DNA from: Pseudobutyrivibrio xylanivorans
GTDB lineage: Bacteria; Bacillota; Clostridia; Lachnospirales; Lachnospiraceae
Direction: 5' to 3'
NCBI RefSeq assembly: GCF_010906925.1
Contig: NZ_VTVE01000001.1
Location: forward strand, 1,302,001-1,366,000
Length of the DNA stretch: 64,000 nt
Below, piece by piece: positions 53,045 through 61,985 of this stretch. Under the pieces are notes generated by a model. The model was given only the letters and a program-made list of their open reading frames with translations. It made no database searches and was not told the DNA's origin. The number at the start of each line of letters is the position of its first letter. Position 1 is the stretch's first letter. Position numbers and translations under genes: made by a program.

Positions 53045-53482
53045 TTACTGTAAATGACATGCCTCGCAGTCATGATCCTCTGGGAAATCAGCTGGATCAT
53101 ATTCGATTCCATTCTTGTCATAGTAATCCTTTACTGCTGATTTGATTGCCTCCTCAGCAAGTACTGAACAGTGAAGCTTGTGAGGTGGAAGTCCATCTAA
53201 CGCCTCTGTAACAGCCTTGTTTGTAAGCTGTAATGCCTCAGAAAGTGGCTTGCCCTTAATGAGCTCTGTAGCCATTGAGCTAGATGCAATGGCACTACCG
53301 CAACCAAATGTCTCAAACTTTACGTCGTTGATGACCTGCTCATCGTTAATCTTTAAATAGATTTTCATAATATCGCCGCAGACTGGATTTCCTACTTCTC
53401 CAACTCCATCAGCATCCTCTATAACTCCCACATTTCTTGGGTTTCTAAAATGGTCCATAACCTTTTCACTATAAAGTGCCAT
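53045..53482 (-). CDS. iscU: IscU-type Fe-S cluster scaffold protein
   Basis: 145 residues with the three cluster Cys in NPVCGDIMKI, FGCGSAIASS and LHCSVLAEEAI, and an extended C terminus (DHDCEACHLQ) with an extra Cys pair and His. It receives sulfur from IscS (gene 14 bases upstream) and assembles [2Fe-2S]/[4Fe-4S] clusters in the cytoplasm. Confidence 0.95.
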   Translation of the reverse strand: MALYSEKVMDHFRNPRNVGVIEDADGVGEVGNPVCGDIMKIYLKINDEQVINDVKFETFGCGSAIASSSMATELIKGKPLSEALQLTNKAVTEALDGLPPHKLHCSVLAEEAIKSAVKDYYDKNGIEYDPADFPEDHDCEACHLQ

Positions 53483-53496
53483 TTTTCATTTCCTCC

Positions 53497-54702
53497 TTAT
53501 ACTGCTTTATGCTCTGAAAAAACGTGTGGTCTCTTGCCAGTTGTTAAATCACCCCAGAATGGTGAAAAGCTTCTAAGATACTCCACAACCTCTGTTACAG
53601 ATTTGATGATGTAGTCTACCTGCTCCTCATCTGCATCCTCTCCAAGAGAAATTCTAAGAGAACCATGCGCCACCTCATGTGGTCTTCCGATAGCAAGAAG
53701 TACATGGCTAGGATCAAGTGAGCCTGATGTACAAGCTGAGCCTGATGACACTGCAATTCCCTTGTCATCTAAAAGAAGAAGCAATGACTCTCCCTCAATT
53801 CCCTCAAAGCAGAAATTAACATTTGGCTTTACTCTCTGGCGTCTGTCACCATTGAGCTCTGAATAAGGAATCTTTGAAAGTCCCTCAATAAGTCTGTCCT
53901 GAAGCTTCTCGAATTTTGCATTGTTCTCATCCATATGCTCAACAGCATCCTCGAGAGCTACTGTCATACCAACAATACCTGCAAGATTTTCTGTACCTGC
54001 TCTCTTACCTCTCTCCTGAGCACCACCATTGATGATGTTAGTAAGAGCAACACCGCCTCTAGCATAAAGCACACCAACGCCCTTTGGTCCGTGGAACTTA
54101 TGAGCTGAGATTGAAAGCATATCAATATTCTGCTCTACAACATTAATATGAATATGACTAACAGCCTGAACTGCATCTGTGTGGAAAAGAACACCCTTCT
54201 CCTTGCAAATAGCACCGATTTCAGCGATTGGCTGAACTGTTCCGATTTCATTGTTAGCGTACATGATTGTTACAAGTGCAGTGTCCTCACGAATAGCATC
54301 TGCTACCTGCTCAGGTGTAACAACACCATTCTCATGTACATCAAGAAGTGTTACTTCAAAGCCTTCCTTCTCAAGAGCCTGAAGAGTATGAAGTACTGCA
54401 TGGTGTTCAAACTTTGTTGAGATAATATGCTTCTTTCCCTTCTTATCTCCAAATCTGGCAGCTGATACGATAGCCTGATTGTCAGCCTCGCTACCACCTG
54501 ATGTAAAGTAAATCTCACGTGGCTTAGCTCCTAAGATTTTTGCAATTCTCTCTCTTGATTCCTCAAGAATCTCCTTAGCCTTCTGTCCTACTGAATATAA
54601 GCTAGATGGATTTCCATATACTTCTGTGTATATTGGAACCATTGCATCTAATACATTTTTACTAACGGCTGTTGTTGCCGCATTATCTGCATAAACAAAC
54701 AT
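53497..54702 (-). CDS. iscS: cysteine desulfurase (IscS/NifS)
   Basis: 401 residues. PLP Lys in [12 protein letters not shown] (about 204), substrate His in [11 protein letters not shown] and the persulfide Cys in [15 protein letters not shown] (about 327). It takes sulfur from cysteine for Fe-S clusters and thiolated tRNA. It heads a two-gene operon with iscU. Its promoter sits in a terminator stem and is followed by a dyad at +1. Confidence 0.95.
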   Translation of the reverse strand: MFVYADNAATTAVSKNVLDAMVPIYTEVYGNPSSLYSVGQKAKEILEESRERIAKILGAKPREIYFTSGGSEADNQAIVSAARFGDKKGKKHIISTKFEHHAVLHTLQALEKEGFEVTLLDVHENGVVTPEQVADAIREDTALVTIMYANNEIGTVQPIAEIGAICKEKGVLFHTDAVQAVSHIHINVVEQNIDMLSISAHKFHGPKGVGVLYARGGVALTNIINGGAQERGKRAGTENLAGIVGMTVALEDAVEHMDENNAKFEKLQDRLIEGLSKIPYSELNGDRRQRVKPNVNFCFEGIEGESLLLLLDDKGIAVSSGSACTSGSLDPSHVLLAIGRPHEVAHGSLRISLGEDADEEQVDYIIKSVTEVVEYLRSFSPFWGDLTTGKRPHVFSEHKAV

Positions 54703-54737
54703 TATCTCCTGTTCCTTTCACTTTTTTTATCTTAAAT

Positions 54738-54795
54738 ATATTTACCTACTGGTTAAATATGTGATTACTATAAAAAGAATCGCCTATATAGTCAA
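54738..54795 (-). promoter_or_regulatory. iscS promoter with downstream dyad
   Basis: -35 TTGACT (54790-54795), 17-bp spacer, -10 TATAGT (54767-54772). At the predicted +1 lies an imperfect dyad ATATTTACC-TACT-GGTTAAATAT (54738-54760), a likely repressor site. The -35 lies within CCTATTGACT-N3-TAGGC, also present upstream of the SGNH operon. Confidence 0.65.
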
Positions 54796-54805
54796 TAGGC
54801 GATTC
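54772..54805 (-). terminator. terminator of the ECF S gene, overlapping the iscS promoter
   Basis: Perfect 11-bp arms GAATCGCCTAT/ATAGGCGATTC with a 7-base loop and a TTTTTAT tail on the minus strand. The same bases form the -35 and spacer of the iscS promoter. Confidence 0.8.
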
Positions 54806-54847
54806 CACTTTTTTCAATAGATGAAATATTTTATCAATAATGGTCTC

Positions 54848-55426
54848 TTATCGAGAAAGTTTAGTAAGCAAAGGATAAAGAACTGTGGAAATAATTACTC
54901 CAAAAACTCCCTGTATAATATTTGGAATCAAGCCTGCTGTAGCAGCCACAAATCCAGCTTGTACTGAGGAGCCATTTACAGTGGCAAGCATGAAAATTTC
55001 AAAAAGGAAATATCCAACCACCATCACAGCCTCTCCTGTTATTCCTGAAATAATCACTGGCGCAGGATTGGTTTTTGAAGAAATAACCTTTTTCATAAAA
55101 ACAAAAACAAAATACCCTACAAACGCAGTCAGTGCCTTAATGATAAAAGTGGCAGGAACATAAATAAAATATCCGCCAATTAAATCAGAAAGAGCTGAAC
55201 CAATGCCTGCTGCCAAGCCTCCCCAAATAGGCCCTAGTAAAAGACCCGATAACAAAACAAATCCGTCTCCTGGATGAATATATCCATTTGTCGGTGTTGG
55301 AACTTTTATAATCATAGTGCCCACACATGTAAGTGCAGCCATCAAAGAAGCAATAATCAAAGTATGAGTGGTTTCAGTTGCGTTAGTTTTTGTGCTGATA
55401 GATGTGTTTTTCATGATGTCCTCCAT
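54848..55426 (-). CDS. ECF transporter S component, possibly vitamin B6 (PdxU-like)
   Basis: 192 residues, six membrane helices, with the block NGYIHPGDGFVLLSGLLLGP and GSALSDLIGGYFIYVPATFI typical of the DUF1393/HmpT/PdxU group of S components. It captures a vitamin precursor and needs the shared EcfAAT module. The divergent MocR regulator at 55536 makes pyridoxine a reasonable guess, since MocR/PdxR proteins bind PLP and control B6 genes. The ligand is inference. Confidence 0.82.
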   Translation of the reverse strand: MEDIMKNTSISTKTNATETTHTLIIASLMAALTCVGTMIIKVPTPTNGYIHPGDGFVLLSGLLLGPIWGGLAAGIGSALSDLIGGYFIYVPATFIIKALTAFVGYFVFVFMKKVISSKTNPAPVIISGITGEAVMVVGYFLFEIFMLATVNGSSVQAGFVAATAGLIPNIIQGVFGVIISTVLYPLLTKLSR

Positions 55427-55470
55427 TTAAACTTTTTATTCGAAAGCACTTCCTAATCATTTATGTTAGC

Positions 55471-55481
55471 GGTATAATACC
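55471..55481. promoter_or_regulatory. palindromic -10 in the divergent MocR/ECF intergenic region
   Basis: GGTATAATACC is palindromic and offers TATAAT on the plus strand and TATTAT on the minus strand, so divergent promoters may share this site. Confidence 0.4.
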
Positions 55482-55535
55482 ACCAAACTGATACTTAAAA
55501 AATACTCAATTTAAATTAATTTTTAGGGGACAGAT

Positions 55536-56807
55536 ATGAAGGTATACGAGAAAATCTATGACTATTATGTTAAGCAAATGAACGAAGGAGCCCTAAACAA
55601 AGGGGATAGAATGCCATCTCTCAGGGAGACGGAGCAGCTTCTTAGTGTTAGCCGCACCTCTGTAGAAACAGCATACTTGCAGCTGTCTGCCGATGGATAT
55701 ATTTACTCAGTGGAGAAGGTTGGCTATTTTGTAACAGGTCTTTCGGCCACCATGAAGGACCGCGTTCAGGAAAAAGAAATTGAAAATATCAAAAAAGATA
55801 CTGCCAAAATCCGCTATGACCTAGCTACAATCGGCGAAGATAAGCAGGTTTCTTGCCTTCCGCTTTGGACTAGATATATGAAATCCGCCCTCAGACAAGA
55901 GGAACGTTTACTATCCTATTCCGACAATCAAGGTGAAGAAGATCTTAGAGCAGAAATTGCAAAATATGTTAGGAAAAAAAGAAATATCATTTGCAGCGCA
56001 GATGACGTGGTAATCGGCGCCGGATTCCAAAGTTTGCTTACGATTCTAATTGCTCTTAATCCAACTGATAAGACTATATCTTTTCCTACAAGAGAATTTT
56101 CTGATGGTGCCAAGACATTTGAGATGGCTGGCTATCAGGTAAATTATAGAGATAAAAACAGTGCCCTCATATATGTCACCCCATCCTACATGACCAAATG
56201 GGGCCAGGTCATGACTATGAAGAGACGCCGCGAGCTTATCGACCATGCCTTCACCAATGACCACCTTATTATAGAGGATGACTATCAAAATGAGTTTGTA
56301 TTTTCAACCACCCCTACCCCTAGTCTATATGCCATGACTGGCGGAGAGCAAGTGGCCTTCCTTGGCTCCTTTTCAAGTGTCCTTCTTCCAAGCGTCAGAA
56401 TCAGTTATATTATTCTTCCAAAGGACACCAAAAACCAGTATCAGGACATAAAAAAATATTTCAACCAAACCACCTCAAAGGCTGAGCAAATTGCACTTGC
56501 CCAGTTTCTTCGTGATGGCCATCTTAACAGGCACATAAAAAAAATCCGTAAACTACAAGAAGAGAAACGTGAACTAGCTCTTAGTGAACTAAGTAAACAT
56601 TTCTCTTCTGAACAATTATTATTTGGCGATAGCGGAATGGAAATCGCCTTAAATTTAAAAGGTAAAAACCTATCAGATGCGCTTCTAAAAAAAGGCATCG
56701 CGGTAAATACTATCAGCTCTACTGAAGATGAGGAAACTCTTCTTTTGTCCTTCAGCAGAATTCCAAAGGAAGATATTCCAGCGGCTGTAAATGCCCTTTA
56801 CTCCTGA
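55536..56807 (+). CDS. MocR-type GntR/aminotransferase regulator
   Basis: 423 residues. GntR winged helix (1-70: GALNKGDRMPSLRETEQLLSVSRTSV) and a fold-type I aminotransferase domain (about 95-420) with PLP-contact blocks (GAGFQSLLTILIALNP, IEDDYQNEF). The expected Lys position reads LGSFSSVLLPSVRISYI, where Lys seems replaced by Val or lies elsewhere, so catalytic activity is doubtful. Probable PLP-sensing regulator of the divergent ECF S component. The last 10 bases overlap the convergent neighbour. Confidence 0.9.
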   Translation: MKVYEKIYDYYVKQMNEGALNKGDRMPSLRETEQLLSVSRTSVETAYLQLSADGYIYSVEKVGYFVTGLSATMKDRVQEKEIENIKKDTAKIRYDLATIGEDKQVSCLPLWTRYMKSALRQEERLLSYSDNQGEEDLRAEIAKYVRKKRNIICSADDVVIGAGFQSLLTILIALNPTDKTISFPTREFSDGAKTFEMAGYQVNYRDKNSALIYVTPSYMTKWGQVMTMKRRRELIDHAFTNDHLIIEDDYQNEFVFSTTPTPSLYAMTGGEQVAFLGSFSSVLLPSVRISYIILPKDTKNQYQDIKKYFNQTTSKAEQIALAQFLRDGHLNRHIKKIRKLQEEKRELALSELSKHFSSEQLLFGDSGMEIALNLKGKNLSDALLKKGIAVNTISSTEDEETLLLSFSRIPKEDIPAAVNALYS

Positions 56808-58822
56808 ATATATTGTCCGTTTTCTGTCAACATATATCGGGTTATTAAATCAGTTTTAACAAATCCGATTGTAACATGACCTGTATTATCAGTGTATTTA
56901 TCTATCCTGTCTACCTCATCTGATAATAAAACCGGTTCATGTGTATGGGTAATAGTACTATAATAATACAATTCACTTCCCTTTAGATAATAGAATTCTC
57001 CAGGACTTGAGACAGATATATTATCAATGGCTGAAGCATCTTCATCTATAACTTCATCTGTGGATTCTGTTCTAGACCATTTGTACAACTGATTATCAAG
57101 CTTGTACAGTACTACATCCTCTTTGGCATTAACTGCAAAGCAATCTACATTTGTACTTTCTGTAATCACATATTTGGTAGATCCGCCAGGACCAAATTTC
57201 ACTTCTACAAGCCCTTCATCTGACCGATATGTAACGGCTAATGCTACAACAGCTTTTGTAGCCTCATAAATATCAACCTCAGATAATCCTGGCTCATCAA
57301 TAACAGATAATTCTTTTGTAAATTTGTTAGCACAGTAGATCTTACCATCCACAGCAATATTGTTAACTAATATAGCGCTCTTGTCATTGGAAATAATATA
57401 CTCAGAATTATCATTTATTGTCACATCATATTCTATATCTTCATCACTTCCATCATAATATCTATGCAAGTGATTATTCTCATCCAAATAAAAAGTACAA
57501 AGTAAATCATATGCAACAGAAATTGGTTTGCACTCTCCTGATGCTATTACTTTCTGATTGTTTCCATCTTTGTCACACTGAATAAGAGCTTTTCCTTCAT
57601 CAGTTTCCCCTAAATATAAAAAGCCTGCTTTACTTGTTGAAGCAGCAAAAACAAAAGAATCCGCATTAGAAGCTACTGTATATTCTTCATAATCATTGTT
57701 ATCGTATTTACGATAAATCAAATCATTGTTTTCATTTATATATGCAAGGTCATCTCCATCTGATGAAATTTGGAAATCCTTTACTTTACTAGCTACGATT
57801 TCTGGCTCCAACTTTTTATCTACCAAAAACAACTGCCCTTCCTGATAATATGCAATCCTTTTGTGATTTAAGTCAGACTTCACAATAGCATTATTAAATA
57901 TTTCAATTCTTTCTCCATCACTTTTATAGATCTTTCCTAAGTCAGCGTAAACATATACAACTGGATCCTGTTCGACTCCTGCCGACAAACCGTAAATATT
58001 TAAATTTGTTTTATTGTATAATTCTTGCCTAGCATATTCAGAATTTAAATATCTATTATCTATACTAGTCGATGGTGTATCATATGTATACGTAGGTTGA
58101 TAAGTTGCAGTTTCATAAACTATTTGTAGCATGAACACCAAAATGGACATTAGCGCAGCAAACAGCTTCCCTTTAAAACTCTTACGAGATTTTGCTCGAT
58201 TTCCTTTCGAAATATCGCTTGAGTCAGCTGAACTTGCTACACCACTAAACTCATATTTATTATCCTTATATCTGTATGGCTCCTCTTCTTTATCTTCTGC
58301 AGCTATAGAACTTGAAGTGACAGCAGCCGAATTATCTTCTTCATCCTCATCATCCGAATCTGCAGTAATAGCATCAGCAATATTCTCTACAGCATCAGTA
58401 ATATTCTCAACTGCATCAGCTATATCCTCTTTCATATCATCCCCAACCTCTAACACGTCCTCAGCAATATCATACATAGCTTCGCTGAATGTATCAAAAA
58501 TAGAGATATCCTCAGATTCATCTTCTGATGTATCTGTTCTAGACTCAGCTACAAAAGGAGCTGTCTTTACACTATTTTCTGCTACTGGCTCTTCTGTCAC
58601 AGGCTCAAATACCTGGTTTGATACTGATGTAGCTTCTGCTTTATTCTCTTTTGCCAACTCCACCCCTGCCGTAGCTGCAGGTGTTTCCTCTGTACCCCAA
58701 TTAATTCCATAACTAGTGCGAGGTTCTGGTTTTGAAACTCCGCCAGAAAAATCAACTATCCGCCCACACTTAGGGCAGGCAATATGTCCATCTACAGGCG
58801 CTCCGCAATTTTTACAATTCAT
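56798..58822 (-). CDS. zinc-ribbon membrane protein with beta-propeller-like domain
   Basis: 674 residues from MNCKNCGAPVDGHIACPKCG, a four-Cys zinc ribbon. An acidic low-complexity region follows with tandem DAVENI(T/A)DA repeats near 140, one membrane helix (about 225-245, FAALMSILVFMLQIVY) and a large extracytoplasmic domain of WD/DUF5050-like blades (YYYDGSDEDIEY, EFYYLKGSELYYYS). Perhaps a sensor or a scaffold; function unknown. Confidence 0.8.
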   Translation of the reverse strand: MNCKNCGAPVDGHIACPKCGRIVDFSGGVSKPEPRTSYGINWGTEETPAATAGVELAKENKAEATSVSNQVFEPVTEEPVAENSVKTAPFVAESRTDTSEDESEDISIFDTFSEAMYDIAEDVLEVGDDMKEDIADAVENITDAVENIADAITADSDDEDEEDNSAAVTSSSIAAEDKEEEPYRYKDNKYEFSGVASSADSSDISKGNRAKSRKSFKGKLFAALMSILVFMLQIVYETATYQPTYTYDTPSTSIDNRYLNSEYARQELYNKTNLNIYGLSAGVEQDPVVYVYADLGKIYKSDGERIEIFNNAIVKSDLNHKRIAYYQEGQLFLVDKKLEPEIVASKVKDFQISSDGDDLAYINENNDLIYRKYDNNDYEEYTVASNADSFVFAASTSKAGFLYLGETDEGKALIQCDKDGNNQKVIASGECKPISVAYDLLCTFYLDENNHLHRYYDGSDEDIEYDVTINDNSEYIISNDKSAILVNNIAVDGKIYCANKFTKELSVIDEPGLSEVDIYEATKAVVALAVTYRSDEGLVEVKFGPGGSTKYVITESTNVDCFAVNAKEDVVLYKLDNQLYKWSRTESTDEVIDEDASAIDNISVSSPGEFYYLKGSELYYYSTITHTHEPVLLSDEVDRIDKYTDNTGHVTIGFVKTDLITRYMLTENGQYIQE

Positions 58823-58849
58823 AAACAACATTCTCCCAAATAAACTAAA

Positions 58850-59671
58850 CTACAATGAAATAAACGCAGCTAGGCTGCCTCGATTTGCTCCCATAATTCT
58901 GTGTGAGTAGAATAAATCTGGATTGCACCGAGTGCAGTAATCCGTAATTTCAATATTCTCCTCTGGCACTCCTGCTTCAAGAAAAACAAGCTTGCATGCA
59001 GCCCACAAATCAAGCATGTATTTATCTGAATCATCTGGATTAAAGACCGATGGTTTTAAAATCACATCTCTATTTTCTTCTCCAAATGCACCTACAAAAG
59101 CATCTGCAACATCAGCACTTACCTCGTAGCAATTTCTGCATATGCTTGGAGCTATACCACAGATTACATCAGCTGGAACTGTGCCAAAATGCTCAGCCAT
59201 TTTTTCAATAGTCACCTTGCCAATTTTTCCAACTGTTCCTCTCCAACCAGAGTGGGAAAGAGCCACCACTTCATGAACCGGATCATACAAAAAAAGAGGA
59301 ACACAATCCGCATAAAAAGTAACCAGTGGCATGTCCTTTACATTTGTAATAAGCCCATCTACATCATCATAAGGAAGCGGTCTAACTATTCCATTTCCTG
59401 CATCCTTTTCATCCACCACAATTACATTGGTTGTGTGTGTCTGCTTTGAAAGGCACATACGCTCATAATTCATATCAAGTGCATTTGCAATTCGCTTAAA
59501 ATTCTCGTGTACATTGGCATCCTCATCTCCACGATTGAATCCCAAGTTAAGTGAATCAAAAACACCATCACTCACTCCACCAATCCTTGTAGAAAAGCCA
59601 TGCTTCACACCTGCATTCTTAAACAAATCAAATGTCATAAAAGTCACGTTATTTTTTGTCTCTTTATTCAT
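58850..59671 (-). CDS. pgeF: peptidoglycan editing factor / purine-nucleoside phosphorylase (PgeF, YfiH)
   Basis: 273 residues from MNKETKNNVTF (GAGG 8 bases upstream). Multicopper-oxidase-like laccase domain with the zinc ligands in LSHSGWRGTVGKIG, ICRNCYEV and the closing CTRCNPDLFYSHR. Family members release purine bases and edit cell-wall stem peptides. Stands just after a small frame at 59719. Confidence 0.92.
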   Translation of the reverse strand: MNKETKNNVTFMTFDLFKNAGVKHGFSTRIGGVSDGVFDSLNLGFNRGDEDANVHENFKRIANALDMNYERMCLSKQTHTTNVIVVDEKDAGNGIVRPLPYDDVDGLITNVKDMPLVTFYADCVPLFLYDPVHEVVALSHSGWRGTVGKIGKVTIEKMAEHFGTVPADVICGIAPSICRNCYEVSADVADAFVGAFGEENRDVILKPSVFNPDDSDKYMLDLWAACKLVFLEAGVPEENIEITDYCTRCNPDLFYSHRIMGANRGSLAAFISL

Positions 59672-59718
59672 AGCATTGTCCTCGTCTATTCTTCTGCATA
59701 CCTCATATGTCACTTATA

Positions 59719-59856
59719 TCAATTTAAGCCTTGGTAGTATAATAATACTTTTGCACCGACCTGTAAAGTATCTTTTTCTACTGCTTGCACGGACTTTTTC
59801 ATTTTAGGCAGTAAAATCAATTCGCCATCTACATAACCTACAGCAGGAAACCTCAC
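59719..59856 (-). CDS. possible 45-residue protein
   Basis: A GTG-started frame beginning MRFPAVGYVDGELILLPKMK and ending VLLYYQGLN. It reads like real coding sequence but has only a G-rich stretch as ribosome site. It lies 47 bases upstream of pgeF and may be a leader gene or a remnant. Confidence 0.35.
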   Translation of the reverse strand: MRFPAVGYVDGELILLPKMKKSVQAVEKDTLQVGAKVLLYYQGLN

Positions 59857-60014
59857 CTCGCCCCTACCCTACCGCAAAAAATAATAAGCAAGACGACAAC
59901 AAATGATATTCTTATTTAAATTTCCTATATGTTATACTTAAAACATATCTGGGCAGTAAACTGGCAAATACAAATGCCCATAATACTATTGTATTTAAGT
60001 AAAAGGGGGTCACT

Positions 60015-61145
60015 ATGGCAGAAAGATATTTCGGTGAAAGCACACCAAAGCTTGGATTTGGCTTGATGCGCCTTCCAAAGGAAAAGGACAATCCAACAAA
60101 GATTGATATAGAACGTACTAAGGAAATGGTAGACATGTTTATGAAGGCAGGTCTTACCTATTTTGACACCGCTTTTGTATATGATGGCGGCGAATCAGAG
60201 AAGGCAGCAAAGCTTGCTCTCGTAGATAGATATCCACGTGAGAGCTACACACTGGCAACAAAGCTTGCTTCATTTGCTGCAACAGATGAGGCTAGCGCAA
60301 AGCAGGAGCTTCTTACTAGTCTTGAGCGCACTGGAGCAGGATACATCGACTACTATCTTCTCCACGCTCTTCAGGATGGCAACTATAAAAAATACGATGA
60401 ATGGCATCTTTGGGATTATGTAAAGGAAATGAAGGAAAAGGGCCTGATTAAGCATTGGGGATTCTCATTCCACTCTACTCCTGAGCGACTTGATGAGATT
60501 CTTACAGCTCATCCAGATGCTGAGTTTGTTCAGCTTCAGATCAACTATGCTGACTGGAACAATCCAGATGTTCAGTCAAGAGCTTGCTACGAAGTTGCCA
60601 GAAAGCATGGCAAATCAATTGTAGTAATGGAGCCTATTAAAGGTGGCACATTGGCCAATCCTCCAAAGGCAGTTAGAGATTTGCTTACAAGTGCAAGACC
60701 AGATTTAAGCGTAGCTTCATGGGCAATTAGATTCGTGGCATCACTTGATGGCATTATCACTGTACTTTCAGGTATGTCCACTGAGGAGCAGATGGCTGAC
60801 AATCTTTCTTATATGGCAGACTTTAAGCCACTTTCAGAAGATGAAAAGAAAGTTATTAAGCAGGCGCAGGATATCTTGGATGGCATCGATTCTATCCCTT
60901 GTACCTCTTGTCACTACTGTACAGACGGCTGCCCTATGCAGATTCCTATTCCAGAGATTTTCTCTGCAAGAAACAAGCAGCTTATCTGGGAGCAAAAAGA
61001 GGCAGGTCAGGCTGACTACGACAAGGCCGTATCAAATAAAGGAATGGCCAGCGCATGTATTCAGTGTGGTCAGTGTGAGGGTGTATGTCCTCAGCATATT
61101 GATATCATTAACAGACTACAGGATTGTGCAGCTGCATTTGAATAA
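60015..61145 (+). CDS. aldo/keto reductase with C-terminal 4Fe-4S domain
   Basis: 376 residues. The reductase barrel (1-280) has Asp/Tyr in YFDTAFVYDGG, Lys in ATKLAS and His in LLHALQDG. A ferredoxin-like tail has CTSCHYCTDGCP (about 296-307) and ACIQCGQCEGVCP (about 349-361), ligands for two [4Fe-4S] clusters. Electron-coupled reduction is likely; substrate unknown. It lies 18 bases upstream of larE, probably in the same transcript. Confidence 0.92.
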   Translation: MAERYFGESTPKLGFGLMRLPKEKDNPTKIDIERTKEMVDMFMKAGLTYFDTAFVYDGGESEKAAKLALVDRYPRESYTLATKLASFAATDEASAKQELLTSLERTGAGYIDYYLLHALQDGNYKKYDEWHLWDYVKEMKEKGLIKHWGFSFHSTPERLDEILTAHPDAEFVQLQINYADWNNPDVQSRACYEVARKHGKSIVVMEPIKGGTLANPPKAVRDLLTSARPDLSVASWAIRFVASLDGIITVLSGMSTEEQMADNLSYMADFKPLSEDEKKVIKQAQDILDGIDSIPCTSCHYCTDGCPMQIPIPEIFSARNKQLIWEQKEAGQADYDKAVSNKGMASACIQCGQCEGVCPQHIDIINRLQDCAAAFE

Positions 61146-61163
61146 CACAAAAGGATTACAATC

Positions 61164-61982
61164 ATGAGCGACAATAAACTAAATGAATTAAAAGCATACC
61201 TTAAGGAAAAAGGCAGTATTGCCATCGCCTATTCAGCTGGGGTGGATTCTACTTTTCTTCTTAAGGTAGCCCACGATACCCTAGGGGATTCCTGCATAGC
61301 AATCACAGGAATCAGCGAAGTCTTCCCTCACAAAGAGCAGGATGAAGCTTCTGAATTCTGCAAAAAAGAAGGCATCCGCCAGCTTATCCTCTATCCCCAC
61401 GAGGTGGAGGACGAAGAATTCGCCAAGAATCCTTCTAACCGCTGTTACATCTGCAAGCACATTCTCTTCTCTCGTATGAAAAAGATGGCTGCAGAAAATG
61501 GCATTGCTTACATAGCAGAGGGCTCTAACTTAGATGACCTAGGTGACTATCGTCCAGGGCTTCAGGCCATAAAAGAATTAGAGATTTTAAGTCCTCTTAG
61601 AGAAGTGGGATTGACAAAGGCAGAAATCCGTCAGTATTCCAAGGAGCTAGGTCTTCCTACATGGGACAAGCCATCATTTGCCTGTCTTTCATCCAGAATT
61701 CCATACGGCGAGCGAATCACTCCAGAAAAGCTTGCAATGATTGAAAAAGCTGAGGATCTTATCTCCTCACTTGGGATTAAGCAGTTTCGTGTACGCATGC
61801 AAAAGGATACAGCTCGCATAGAGACTCTTCCTGAGGATTTTCCTATTCTCCTTCAGGATGATAATCGAAACAGAATAATTACTGAATTCAAAAGCTTTGG
61901 CTTCAAATATATATCACTGGATTTACAAGGATATCGTACAGGAAGTCTTAACGAAGTTCTATCATCAAAAAAGGATAATTAG
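61164..61982 (+). CDS. larE: LarE, ATP-dependent sacrificial sulfur transferase
   Basis: 272 residues. PP-loop SAGVDSTFLL (about 20-29), Cys-rich NRCYICKHILFSRM, and DKPSFACLSSRIPYGER where the sacrificial Cys is expected. LarE thiocarboxylates the pyridinium-dicarboxylate nucleotide of the nickel-pincer cofactor. It is 3 bases upstream of larB, clearly coupled. Confidence 0.93.
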   Translation: MSDNKLNELKAYLKEKGSIAIAYSAGVDSTFLLKVAHDTLGDSCIAITGISEVFPHKEQDEASEFCKKEGIRQLILYPHEVEDEEFAKNPSNRCYICKHILFSRMKKMAAENGIAYIAEGSNLDDLGDYRPGLQAIKELEILSPLREVGLTKAEIRQYSKELGLPTWDKPSFACLSSRIPYGERITPEKLAMIEKAEDLISSLGIKQFRVRMQKDTARIETLPEDFPILLQDDNRNRIITEFKSFGFKYISLDLQGYRTGSLNEVLSSKKDN

Positions 61983-61985
61983 ACC

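Noticed and set aside
59882-60014. GGGCA/TGCCC inverted repeat (59952-59982) upstream of the Fe-S aldo/keto reductase as an operator
   Set aside because: Only five pairs with a 20-base gap and AT-rich surroundings; not distinguishable from chance.
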